Of a stretch of 64,000 nucleotides of DNA, positions 44,781 through 56,134 are shown piece by piece (positions within the stretch are counted from its first letter, which is position 1; each line of letters starts with the position of its first letter). The notes under the pieces are model-generated. The model ran no database searches. It worked only from the letters and a program-made list of their open reading frames with translations, and was not told the origin of the DNA. The position numbers and the translations under genes are program-made. Source of the DNA: Acarospora socialis (lineage: Eukaryota > Ascomycota > Lecanoromycetes > Acarosporales > Acarosporaceae); NCBI GenBank assembly GCA_025617375.2, contig JAMYGW020000004.1:2046001-2110000 (forward strand), read 5' to 3'.

Positions 44781-47484
44781 TCACCGCACTAATCTCACCT
44801 CCTTCGCGACAGCATGACACAACTCCACCTTGATCCCCGCGCCTGTAAGGGCGTGGATCCACAACCTCTGCGTATCGCTTAATCGGTCATTCTCGGATTT
44901 GACTTCAGCGAACATGACCTCCTTCCTCTCTGGGTGCCACAGGAACAGGTCAGGGATACCGCCGCCTCGCTGTTGATACTCCTGCGCCATGATTTTGCAG
45001 ATAGTCGCCAAAGCCTCGCCTTCGAAGCAATTGACTATCTCGAGAAGGTCGTCGATTTCGAATGCCCAATCTATCCCGACGACACAGGTCTGCTTCTCTT
45101 TTTCTCTCGAGTAGACGTCTCGCAACAACATCGCGGCAGCGCCATTACCAATCTCGACTAGGCGGCGATTGATTTCGGATGTTCGGGATGGGAAGAATGC
45201 GTCAGTATGTAGGTCGAGCGGACAAGTCTGATAGGGGGTCTGGAAGACATTGGGGACGTAAGTGAACAGAACATCGTAGAAAAGGTACCCGAACTATATA
45301 TATGTTAGTAGAAGCAAAGACAGTCCCACTCCAGTTGCGTACCAATGTCCGAACGATACCACCTTCCGAATGGTATCCCTTCCAACCCTGCCCCCTGTAC
45401 CAACTCAAGCACATGCTTTCGACGCTGCACTCCCCACTATCCTCCCTTTCGTCCAGCCAGATCGTCTTGCCGCCTCGTTTTGGAGGATTTGTACTGCTGC
45501 CTCTCCTGCCTCCATCTCTGGTCGGTTGCTCTTCTCTTTCAATCCTAATACCTTCCACCACTCTTTCAACCGGTTTCACCAGTTTTACGTGTCCGAAGTC
45601 ATGCTGTTCTCGTTTGACGACTTTCAGGCTCTTCTCAAGCTTCATGATACGCTTTTGCAGGTCGTAGTGGTAGATGATATGGCAATCCCTGTCCTGCAGG
45701 CCTGCCGCACAGGTTCTTAAAGCGACTCTCTTCCAGTGTTTCTTCCGAATCTCGTCGCTTCGCCCTTCTGCCGGTTCGAAAGCCCACATGTAGTGCTCCT
45801 CGAGCAGTGCCTTACGCTGGTACCAGCCACCCCGCCTCGCAGCATGAAACAAGTGTTGGTTGAGTAGTTCAGTCAGCAGTTGGTGTTCGCGCTCGTGCTC
45901 TTTGAACCGACCCAGCACGTAGAGGCCCTTATGAACAATCCTAGTGTACACCCAAGCGGGCGAAAAGCGGCGGAGGTAGGCACCTTCCCCTGTCTCATAC
46001 GTGCACTCTTCTTTGCGTTGCTCCTGTTCGGCTAATAATCTCCAGCGCGGATATACTTGGTCCACAATTTCTCTGACCTTTTGTAACCCCTCTTTCGTCA
46101 CGGTGCCGTTCATTTCTAGGATACTGTCTATTCGAAACTGAGTGCGTATGGACGCCTCGAACTCCAGCAGTGCCGACCGCGAAGAGAAGATGTTTGCAGA
46201 TCTGGAGACAATATAGTCCGGGAAGTTGCGGCGGGAAATCCTAGCTAGGATGATGGTGGTGAGTGATTTCTCCGTCCATTCTGTCGATCTGTAGAAGACT
46301 AGATGAACTCGCTCAAATAGTTTCAGAGGCGCAAGCGCAAGTCGAATACACGGTCCAGTATTATCCAGGATTTTCCGCAGAAAGTGTGCATCTCTATTGA
46401 CACGGCTACCATCTCGTAAATCCGACGTGCTTTGGCAATCTTCTAGCTCCATGATTGAGCCTTCGGACCTAGTCGACTCTTCTGTATCTGAGCGCTGGAG
46501 ACGTGACCATCCGAGACCACTTTGATCCTGGCTGGTCTTCCTTAAAGCCTTCAGCAGCTCCCGCTTGTTCTTGCCCTGTACCTTGACTTCCTTAGCGATG
46601 CCTTTCAGCTCGTCCAGTTTGAGTAGGGAAGAGGCTTCTTCAAGTGTTTTGATCTCGGCTTCAGATCCGTCGGCAAAGCTGAATTTATCGCCAAGTGTGG
46701 TTCCTTCTGGAGCTTCTAGCTCGCCGGGGTTGACCTGAGTAGCGGCCGTTGATGGCGGCAAGTCTCTCACGCTCAAAAGGTCTTCAACCGTGCTGTAAAG
46801 ATCGGCTATATCGCTGTAGTATCCAAGCCCGTTGATTCGGTGCCACGCAGCGGTCTTTCGTAGAAATAGTCTTACATATCTATGTCCAGGTGTTAGTGTA
46901 TACCTTGTCTAGGAACAGTGTTTTCCCCAGAACCCATCCTACAGATACTGCGCCTCGTAGCTCATTCCACGCCATTGTTGGAAAACCTCCATCTCAGCCT
47001 CGTCGAACAAATGAACCTCATCCTCAAGCACCGTCTCCAACGCCAGATTGAAGGCATCCACGTATATTGAGGTCTTGCCTTTGATCCATTTACGTTGCCC
47101 CAATCGACCTTCAATGTCTAGTGGAACGGCTTCCTGTGCGGCCTTGAACGCTTCGTATTCGGCGATGGCGTCTTTATCCGTCTTCACAGGCGGCAAGGCG
47201 ACCTCGAGGTCCGTCTGTCGGGTATGAGGTGGGAGTGAGGCCTCCTCGTCTTCGGTCTCAGCCTCCGAATCTCGGATCTCTGTAGGTGACGCATTGGTGT
47301 TCTGTCTGAATACCTCTTCTTCGGATTCATTGCGTGAGTATGAGCTGTCTGTGCTATCGAGGCGCTTCAGCCTTTTCGCTGCAGGGGATTCAAAGTCATC
47401 ATCGAAGTTTGTTGAGGATGGATGCCTGATCCGTTGGCCAAGCATCTGATTATGAGACGCTGTACTCTGCGCCTGCAGGATCAT
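44781..47484 (-). CDS. FAN1: FAN1-type DNA repair nuclease (VRR-NUC)
   Basis: Minus-strand exons 46943-47484, 45343-46879 and 44781-45293 encode 863 residues. The N-terminus is acidic and disordered. A SAP-like segment lies near residues 245-285 (LLKLDELKGIAKEVKVQGK). The middle carries the FAN1 helical/TPR region, including EEHYMWAFEPAEGRSD and VESMCLSWYRGQGWKGYHSE. Splicing (49-nt intron) gives EGGIVRTLFGYLFYDVLFTY, then CPLDLHTDAFFPSR. The VRR-NUC PD-(D/E)xK site is complete: GGGIPDLFLW and EVMFAEVKSENDRLSDTQ. FAN1 trims flaps and unhooks interstrand crosslinks. The start is head-to-head with SDC1, 206 bases away. The C-terminus may be longer than annotated through an alternative last exon. 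Confidence 0.9.
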
Positions 47485-47690
47485 GGTCGAGACCCAAGTC
47501 TAAGGAGGATATCAAGATACAACTTGAGGGTAATATCCCCGAACTAAATTCTACCTAGATTGGTTGCGGAATCGCGTACCTTCGCGAAGCTTACGCGAGA
47601 TCACGCGCTAGATTTGTCGTGGCTTCGGCCGACAATGTCGACATGGGATCTCCATAAGCTCAACAACCCAAGCGACACATCATTCACAGC
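47485..47690. promoter_or_regulatory. Probable bidirectional promoter, FAN1 / SDC1
   Basis: Only 206 bases separate the start codons of two divergent genes, so core promoters and leaders of both must lie in or near this interval. This is inferred from gene positions; I see no convincing TATA box. Confidence 0.6.
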
Positions 47691-48247
47691 ATGGCGGACG
47701 CAAGTCCCACTAGCATGTCTGCGGCTGCTCAAGCCTACCAAGAGTCAATTCACAAATATCAACAGCGCGAGCGATCCGTACCTGCAGCAGCGCAGCCAGC
47801 TCCACCAACAGCGATGACGGACGTTGTTATGACGGACACAGTGGTGAGTGTTGATGTAACAGATACCTTCGGACTGGGCTGATTGGATGTCGCCGACGTT
47901 AGCCGTCACCATTGGCGCAGCCTCCATCCTCGACTCCCACACCAGCGCACCAACGGACGGCTACACCCACAAGAGCCATAAATGGCCATGCTGAGCCTCT
48001 TGCTATGCCAAGTAAAGCTGCTCCTAATGGCGCCCCGGCGAGGAGATATCTGAACGACAAGGTTACGGGGGTGCTATTAGAGGGTATGAAGAAGTTGGCT
48101 TCCGAGCAGTGAGTAGATCAAAGCTCTTCCCGGTTCAAGACTACTGTGCAGCAATATACGGCTTACAATCGCAGTAGACCGAACGACCCTCTCCGTGTAT
48201 TAGGGGAGTATTTGCTACAGAGAAGTAAGGAGCTGGAAGGAACATAA
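47691..48247 (+). CDS. SDC1: SDC1/Dpy-30-type COMPASS subunit
   Basis: Exons 47691-47843, 47903-48108 and 48178-48247 encode 142 residues. The N-terminal 90 residues are low in complexity (Ala, Pro, Ser, Thr). The C-terminus is a Dpy-30 dimerisation motif: YLNDKVTGVLLEGMKKLA, then SEQPNDPLRVLGEYLLQRSK. Sdc1 is the small Dpy-30 subunit that docks to Bre2/Ash2 in the Set1 H3K4 methyltransferase complex. The third exon could start at 48175 or 48178; the CAGTAG tandem acceptor gives either HRPNDP or QPNDP, and the latter keeps the family spacing. Introns are 59 and 69 nt. Confidence 0.9.
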
Positions 48248-48561
48248 GCCGGGGTGTGTTACGAAGCTTGCCTATCGACAATGGTAGGTGTCCTGAAACC
48301 ACATCGCATAGCGTCTGGAGTTAGGCTGGAATATGGGAGAATATCAGGAGTACTTTCATAGTCTCAGAAACAGCTTGTCACCAGTCATGCAAGGACACAG
48401 AAGGAGTGCTCCGCTTTCGACGAGGCATTGACAAGTCATAATCTGGTTGCGACAATCCCCTCAGTTTGCCAGTACACTGAAAAGAGATCGAGCCCATATC
48501 AGACCATCCCGCCGGCAATGCTATCGGCATCCTCAACCTAATCCTCACTTCCACCAACTTT
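48248..48561. other. Convergent intergenic region
   Basis: About 310 bases between the stops of SDC1 (+) and the uS15 gene (-). Nothing else is seen. Confidence 0.5.
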
Positions 48562-49268
48562 CTATGCGACCAGCGTGCTGGCCGTCGCACTCTCGTATCT
48601 CCATGTGGGCGGTAGCACACCAACGGTCTTGTAATACCTCGACAGGCGGTGGATGCGGGACTCGATCAGGATAAGGCGGAACTTTGAGTCTTTGTCCTTG
48701 CGGTTACGCTCGAGGTGTTTGCGGACAGCGACAGCCTAGCGCAGTTATGTTAGCCTAGCTTACTATAAGTGCTGGTTTAGAGCATGTTGTACCTTTTTAA
48801 TCAACATGTAGAGGTCCTCGGGGATCTCGGGTGCGAGGCCTATCATTGTAGGAGTCACTCCGTCAGTCTTGAAGACCAAGCAGAGGCAGTGTGGTGGATG
48901 GTTTGCAGTCCATCATGTGGACGCAGAAAAATTATCTCAACTCGTGCTTCGGCGAGTGATACGAGCTGCGCTGATCATACCATTGGACTTGAGGATACGG
49001 AGGATCTTGTTGCCTGACCTCGTGTTAGCTTCCAATGCCTCTGAATCCGCGTAGATACGAACTTACCTGTTACTACCTTGACTTGAGCGATACCGTGAGA
49101 ATCTCGGAGGACAACACCAATCTGTGAAGGGGTTGCGCCCTTCTTCGCAAGCTTGCAGATTTGGTCAACGACCTGCTCGGGTGTGGTTTTGAGCCATGCG
49201 GGAGGTGTGCGCGAATATGGGATAGCACTGGCTGATATGCCTTTGCCGTTGCTGTGAAGTCGACCCAT
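48562..49268 (-). CDS. RPS13: 40S ribosomal protein uS15 (RPS13)
   Basis: Minus-strand exons 49067-49268, 48981-49013, 48793-48839 and 48562-48735 encode 151 residues, the exact length of eukaryotic RPS13. Segments [40 protein letters not shown] and [19 protein letters not shown] come from exon 1; [11 protein letters not shown] from a 33-nt exon; [15 protein letters not shown] from a 47-nt exon; and [19 protein letters not shown] onward from the last. It is a core protein of the small cytosolic ribosomal subunit. Introns are 53, 141 and 57 nt, and every phase matches. Confidence 0.96.
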
Positions 49269-52200
49269 AGTTATGTCTTCGGCCTCTCGAAACTTGGCGG
49301 TGGAAAATCGGTGTTGTGCTTGTCGACGTTTGTGTCGAGAATTATTGAAGGTTCACTGTGGGTCATGTGACAGAAATTCTTGGCACCCTGTCAAACCTCT
49401 ACACCATGCGACACGATCACTTCAGCAGAACAACATACGGATTCCGACCTGGCTTAACCAACTGGCTGAACAGACTCCTGATTCAGCAAAGAAGCTATGC
49501 CTTTATTGCCTCATGCATTATGGCTAACACTCAGGATATGGTGTCTGAGGCACGTTGGAAGCATTGCATATCAAAGTGAGTTCTAGATCGATTTCCTTCA
49601 AACTTACCATCTCCACTTAGCCGCAAAGCATTACAATGATGATACATACCTATACACTATATTTCTGGTACCTCTTATGTCAGAGGCCTCTTTTGGCCTC
49701 GATGATCTATATGGACTTCTGATCTCCCTCGCTGCACATTGTCAAATCATCACCTTGTGATTCATGTATGGACAACGACTGATTTTCGCAAGAACATAGA
49801 CTAGATCAGATCATCGATGTGCCTATCCTTTACAGTTTAGGCAAGCAATGCATCCCGATGTGAAATTATTGATAGCTCCTTGCAACGAGCTGTCCCAAAT
49901 CGGCCCTTCAGCATGTCCTCTGGGTATTACAATACCAAGGTTTTGCTCTCACTATTGTTTCTTATACCCAATTGGAGGCTGGCGCTGGTAGGACGTCAGT
50001 GAGGCTCAGTCCACTGAACGAGCATCTCTGTCTCTTCTTTTCTGGGTCTCGTGTTTTGTGGCTGTTTTGAGGCATACTTCACTCTATATTGCGTTCCTAG
50101 CTGTACGAATTGGGTATGAGTACAGACGGAGAGTGCTTCTCTTGTTGCGCAGGTTGTCCGGAATAGCGGCTTTTCAGTACAATCGATGGCCCTCATGTGC
50201 ACCGATCCTTTAGAAAAATATTAACCACACAGGAAAAGCCACTTATCGGTTTGGATGTTGTGCTCAGAGCTTTAGCGGTAACGGGTAGGCTTCGGAGAAT
50301 TCTTGATGTACACGTTGGAGCATAAGGTTTGTATCGACGGGTCGCCATGTTTCAGACCCGCATCCAGGGTCACGGTAATTGATGAGAGATGGCGTGTGGG
50401 TTTGACCCTTTTCGAGCCTTTCTACGGTAACGAGATGCATGATAATGTGGGGCTACGGGCTGTCAGGAGAAGGGAGCGCCAGAAGCGAAAGGCAGAGCCA
50501 CACAGTCGCGGAACCCTTGTCAATTGAAGAGAGATGAAAGGAGAGCAGAAGCGTGGTTTGTCTGTGTGTTCCAACAAGAGACAGACCTCCTACCTCCTAC
50601 CGTCCACAACGGTATAATGAAGATGTTGATAGGCTTCATAAGGGTCCAATCAACAGCTCAGCCTGATGCTAGCTCCTTAGCGAATAGGAGGAGATCCAGA
50701 CATCCCCAACCTGGTCGATCGTGCTTCTCCAACAATGCGCGTAAATGTACGATGATATCGATAATAATGATTAATACATGGTTGTGTAGCGTACGGTAAT
50801 GGATTGATCTGGAATCACCTTACGCCATCTTACCGCATATGCGTATGCAGGCTGAGGTGAGGACGATAATACCTTGCTCTTTGATGCGCGGTGCATTCTG
50901 AGCCAGACGTCTGGAGAAAGTCAATCAGACAGACACGGTACAAGGAACTACCCAACGTGGAGGATAGGGTAGACATCTGTGCGACTTCGACGCATCGGAG
51001 TTCGAATGTGATGTCGAACAAGGGTTGACGTCGTACCGAGTGGGCGTCGAGACGAATAATTAATGATGACTGCAAGACATGCACATATCCCTCAGTCCGC
51101 CTTATACACGGCTTTAACCGTTGTGCCAATCTTTCACACAGCATACGCCGCGAGCTGGAGGTATGCCAAGTACGAGTTCCATGCAAAGCTGAGTATGGTA
51201 TTTCGCACTCAGCCTCCGGCTTGCTTAAAGTCCGTCATCATTGTCGACAGAGGAGGGAATCCAGCCATGATGATGGGTTGTTGTTCAGTGACAGAGTATT
51301 TCCATAAGTTGTACAACTTGTACGTATTATTTCCGTAGTAGCGACGGGATCCAAATCCTCGAAGCTCGTGAGATGCGGAGAAGTGCAGGGACATTGATCC
51401 GACAGCCGACCAAGAGAGCATTTGTCATAACCGTTTGAATCCCAATTCCCAAGCCTCTTCTGAAGTCGCATGTATCTGATGTGAAAATAAGAATATGGGC
51501 AATTTCATGCCTTGGAGCGCCTGGTGAACATAAAGTTTCTGGCGTATCAGCCTTGACGGCTTTGGAGGGGGGGAGGAGATCTGGATATGGTGCCTGAGTG
51601 TGGGTGCTTTCCAGGTGTAGTCTAACGTAAAGTAAACTAGCTTCCCCGGTATTGGTTGAATGGAGGGAGCAGTTGGGGAAGGCTTGGCTGAAAAGGCTAA
51701 GACTAGGTAAGGTATGGGTAAGTTACGGAGGTAAGACTGCGCCTATTACGAGTACTTGCCTTCGCTGCTTCTTTGATCCATGTCAAATCTTGTGTGACAC
51801 AGCTCCGTCTGACACGAATCAGAGAGCGAAAGCATAGAGCACTTCCCAAAAGCCTTGTCGGCTCCGCCGTAACAAACGGACTAAGGATACCGCCGCTTCT
51901 TGGACATTCACACGCCGTGCACCTACTCGTACTTACATTCGTTGCTCGCCGAAAGTCCGTCCCAAGCCGGCCTTCCCCTCCAGGACTCACCCGCGACCTA
52001 TCGAGTTGCACGCGCCGGTGACACACAAGCGCGGCAACGACTGCTCCTTTATGCCTTCTCCAATTGATGTCCACCACCGCTGGACGTTACACCCGAAGGC
52101 ACTCGGTGTACATTTTTACTTGTCGGGTCCACATGGATCCCTTGTCATACCTTGAGGCCACAGATTCGGGCCCTATCTGGTCGTTGACCTTTTCTCGGGC

Positions 52201-52580
52201 CTCATAGGTACCTCCATCGAAGGAGACCCTGCACGCGGAGCCATGTCTCTGCCTGGCACTGCCGCCGGCCTTTCTATCTTGCCTGTCGTATTTATCGATT
52301 TTGATTTCCCTTTTCTTATAATGAATATTATAGATTTATCGTGGATTTCCTCTTTGCTCACTCTTCTCTTGGATCCGGCGACGATGAACGGAAGCTGTAA
52401 GCACATAAGGCCTTTGCAAAGTGGCCTGCATCTTTCCTGACTGCATGCATCGCACAATCGCCTATCCCTGCGTGACTCGTGTTTCCGGGACGTGTGTGAG
52501 GTTGTCTAATTGATATAATCGAGCGCAAGTCACCTGTGGAAGAATTGCAGAGGTCAACATAGAGGAATCGTCAGAGCGCA
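49269..52580. other. Longest gene-free stretch in the window
   Basis: About 3.3 kb. Frames are short and overlap on both strands with no recognisable domain. There is no strong AT bias of the kind left by RIP, no terminal repeats and no transposase-like sequence. The last 400 bases, before 52581, are probably the promoter of the receptor gene. Confidence 0.45.
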
Positions 52581-54355
52581 ATGGCAAATATGACGGCACA
52601 CCGCGGGGCGTGTCCAGCTCCGTTCTTCCAAGAGTCAACATTTGCTGACGCCGGTGGATGTGTGTTCGAAGTTTGCCCCCAGTCATTGGAGATTTGGCTG
52701 ACGACAAGCAGTCATACCTGGCCGATTCTGCGCACCTGTCCCCACTATCCATGGCACATTCAGTTGCTGTCTGTCGTGCCCGCACACGGATTGGGTGTAT
52801 CCTGACAGTAAGAAAAATCTGCTTTGAACACAGGCTCAAGATTTGACAGATCGTGCAGACTTCTCTGGCCTCACTCGAATAGCAAACTGGCTGAATGTTG
52901 GCGGCATTGTGTGCGCAGCGCTCATACTTGTCTCCTTTGCCGTATTGCCTGTGGAGAAGACCCATCGCCACTACCTCAGCGTATGCCTCATCCTCGGCGT
53001 CGCGATGATGCAGGTCAGTCTCATGTCACAACACTCAATCTAGCGATGATGTTGACAGACACAGATGGGTTTCATCGTCCCTCTTGGTGCATCACCGCCC
53101 CAATGTCACAACATCATCACGCCGAATGACATGTTCACCGACTTGACATGCGCCTTCTCCGGGGCGTTCCTTCTGGCTGGTGGATGGGCGGCCATTGTGT
53201 GGAGTAAGTTCTCGCGGGAAATTCAATACCAAGGAGTCTGGTCTGATGTCGCATAGTATTCTTGCGAACGCTATCATTACATCTCCAAATATGCTGGGAG
53301 GTCGTCCCTGGCCGCAAGTTCTTCTACGGCGCCTTGCTGGCTGGGTGGGGGATCCCGTTCATCATGCTAGCTATTTCACTTTCCACCACCGGGGTTTCTT
53401 ACCGGTTCGGCGATACCTGTCACATTAATCACAACAAAGCCTTGGGAGTTTTCTGGGGACCACTGCTGGCGGTTGCCGGAGCGGCCATGGTTTTACAGTT
53501 TGGAACACTGGGATATTGCATCCAGGTCTATCTCAAAGCGCTGATGTCCGATCATGCAACGACGGACAACAGCTCCGGCCTTCCTTCATATTCGGGCAGT
53601 GTACGGACAGTGTCGGCACGACAAGCTTACCGGAGGGTCCGAAGAGTCATCGAGTTACAATGGCGCGGCATCCTTGTGGTATTGGTGATTATCGCGGACG
53701 TGGTATTTTTCTCCATTGTTTTCGTATCCATGGACAACACCACGCGAGCGGCAGCCTCGGACTTGGGAAGAGCCGAGCCCTGGTTGCTCTGCTTGGTCAT
53801 GAGTAACGGGGACAAGAACGCATGCTTGGACAAAGTTACAGGGCTTGTCTTTAAGGAGTCAACCGTCCTTGCCGTTCTCATCATGCTATCTGTAAGTATC
53901 CTATTTCTTCAGTAGCGTAGGAGCACGAGAACGCACAACTAACAAAACACCAGGCCAACGGCTTATGGATCTTCGTCTTCTTTGGCCGGTGGTCCATGGT
54001 AACAGCTTGGATCGAACTCATCCGCAAACGGTTCAGCCGCTCCGGCGAATTCGTCTCCGTCGACGCGCGCCGCTACTCCAACGACCCGCGCACCTACGAG
54101 ATGCTGATCGGCACTACTCAAGCCACCTTACCCAGGTCTCCCGACCCGCTCCTTGCCAGTCCCGCCGACAGCTCCGTCACCTTCTCCCCCATCACCAAAA
54201 CGGAGTACTACGGCACCGAAGCCAAATATGCCAGCCCGACGCTCAGCTTCTCGAGTCCGAGGCCACCGCCGTCGGCAGTCATGGCGGCGAGGGAATGGGA
54301 TCCAAGAAGCACGCACGCGAGGGGAACGCCGCCTACACTTCCCCATAAGATATAG
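52581..54355 (+). CDS. Seven-transmembrane G-protein-coupled receptor, GprM-like fungal class
   Basis: Six exons: 52581-52659, 52712-52807, 52856-53013, 53065-53203, 53257-53891 and 53954-54355, giving 502 residues. The joined N-terminus has a Cys-rich ectodomain: RGACPAPFF, GGFIPGRFCAPV, TFSCCLSCPHTDWVYPDNF. Seven hydrophobic helices follow, the first about WLNVGGIVCAALILVSFAVL and the last about STVLAVLIMLSANGLWIFVF. After helix 2 the loop PPQCHNIITPNDMFTDLTCAF holds paired Cys typical of receptors. A 110-residue Ser/Pro-rich cytoplasmic tail ends the protein. The layout fits the fungal class that contains Aspergillus GprM and GprN; ligand unknown. The second intron is only 48 nt, and its acceptor (52855) was picked among four by frame and the DNF junction. 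Others are 51-62 nt. Confidence 0.82.
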
Positions 54356-56134
54356 CGTGGTGTGGTAACTGTGGTGTCGGATATTGTATGGTATCTGTGT
54401 GTTTATATGGGTCTGATACTAGCGATTTGGCGGTTCTCTTCCTTCCTAAAAATCCTACAGCATCGCGAAGGCGAATGATGGGAGGTACTTTGTTACCTTT
54501 TCCACTAGGTATTACTTGGACTATCTTGAACGGATGGGATGGATGATAGTAATTCGGGGGCTGACTCGCGTGGAGGGCTTATTCATCACCTCCACAGGGG
54601 AGTACTCCGTATAATTAAGACAACTAAGAAGAGGGATAAGATTCCTAGCAGTCCTTCATCGGTGCCTGTCCTTCCGTCTCCCACTTCCCCAGTCCGTCCC
54701 CGAGCCTCCGCCCAGGACCTCCCCTCTCGGCCCACTAAACCCAAAGCAGCCCCAGCCCCGACGTTTCACCGATCCAATACCCATCCTCCCCATCCCATCC
54801 CAAACATTATCATGCAAGTCTGTCACTGTCACCGTCACTACCGCCACCGTTGCAGCAAGTGTAACGTTCACGCCCCGGAACCCTTCTCCTTTTCTTTTTC
54901 GTTCGCTCTACCGTCCCCGCGTCAGGATCGATCCTTTATTCGCGCACCGGATCTCCTCGGGGCGCTTGGTGCGCGGAGATCGTGAGAAAGGACGGTGGTG
55001 AGAGAAACGACTGTGTGCAAGGACACATACGCATGTCGAGTAGATATAGAAGATTATGAAACTACCATCCAACGTGATTCGGGGATGGAAATAGAGGTTA
55101 CGTAAGTATGTACTGTGCGCGTCCGGGCGCCCTGTAGGAGCACCGCACGGCTGGGGGTTTCGTGGGAGGGGCGGAAGAGATGGGGGTGCGTATTGGAGGT
55201 GGTTTTGTTGTTGGGAATGAATGGATTGAGGAAGGAGAGGAGAGGAGAGGGACCGGCGGAGGAGAGTGGAGAGGACTGTCAATAGACTGTGCTGTAACTG
55301 ACTGGAAGCGAGCATGGGCGGAAAAGGGCAGGCTCTGAGGATGTAGGGTATTTAAAAAGACGATCCGCATACGGGCCTCCCTTGTGGAGTACTGTAAGTC
55401 TGTAAGTGTGTTCGTCTGCTTTACTCAGATATGTATCTGGGGGAGTTAATGTTCTATTACCTCACCACTCGCATTCTGGTCTATTCGTCGAAGAGTTGTT
55501 CGATATCAAGAACTATACCTCGACGATAACACAGCGAGCTTGAAAGTCGACAGACAGAACACGACTCGTCACCTTCATGGGACGCGCCAGAATAAGGTCG
55601 CTTCGCATGTATTCATGTCTGAGATTCTTGTATTGACGGCTTTTGATCGATCTGTGCTTCACACTACATACGTACAGACACCCCCTTGTCCCATCTCAAC
55701 CACCATCTTGGCGATTCCATATATGGTACAAGACCCGCACCCCGGGCCCAGGGTCACTTGCAAGTTTCATGACCACCGCTATCGACAATATAAGGAAATC
55801 TTCTTAGACTTGACGCTGTAGTGACGGAGGGTCATGATAGAGAAACGTGGTAGACATTATGTACAAAGAAACTAGATCCAACAGTGTGGTGTGGTAGGTA
55901 TCACATCGAGGACGGAAAGCTCCTATCAAAGAAGCGCAATCGCTTCCTCACTCGCTCGAATGCTCCAGAACGCCCAGGATACCCAGTACGCCGTAAATGC
56001 TCTTCTCCGGATTGGGTGCCGAGAATGGATCGACATGAAGGGAAGAAGATGGTATTAACAACATGGCCAAGGTCTTTCGTCGGAACACCAGACACATTAG
56101 AAGACGGTACCGAACCAACTCATCATGCACAATA
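54356..56134. other. Convergent intergenic region
   Basis: About 1.8 kb between the stops of the receptor gene (+) and RAX2 (-). A 148-codon ATG frame (54539-54985) is Pro/Ser-rich, later His/Cys-rich, and lacks family features; it is not called. Confidence 0.45.

Noticed and set aside
54539-54985. 148-codon ATG frame, Pro/Ser-rich then His/Cys-rich
   Set aside because: No recognised motif; a frame on the opposite strand overlaps it; low-complexity content explains the openness.
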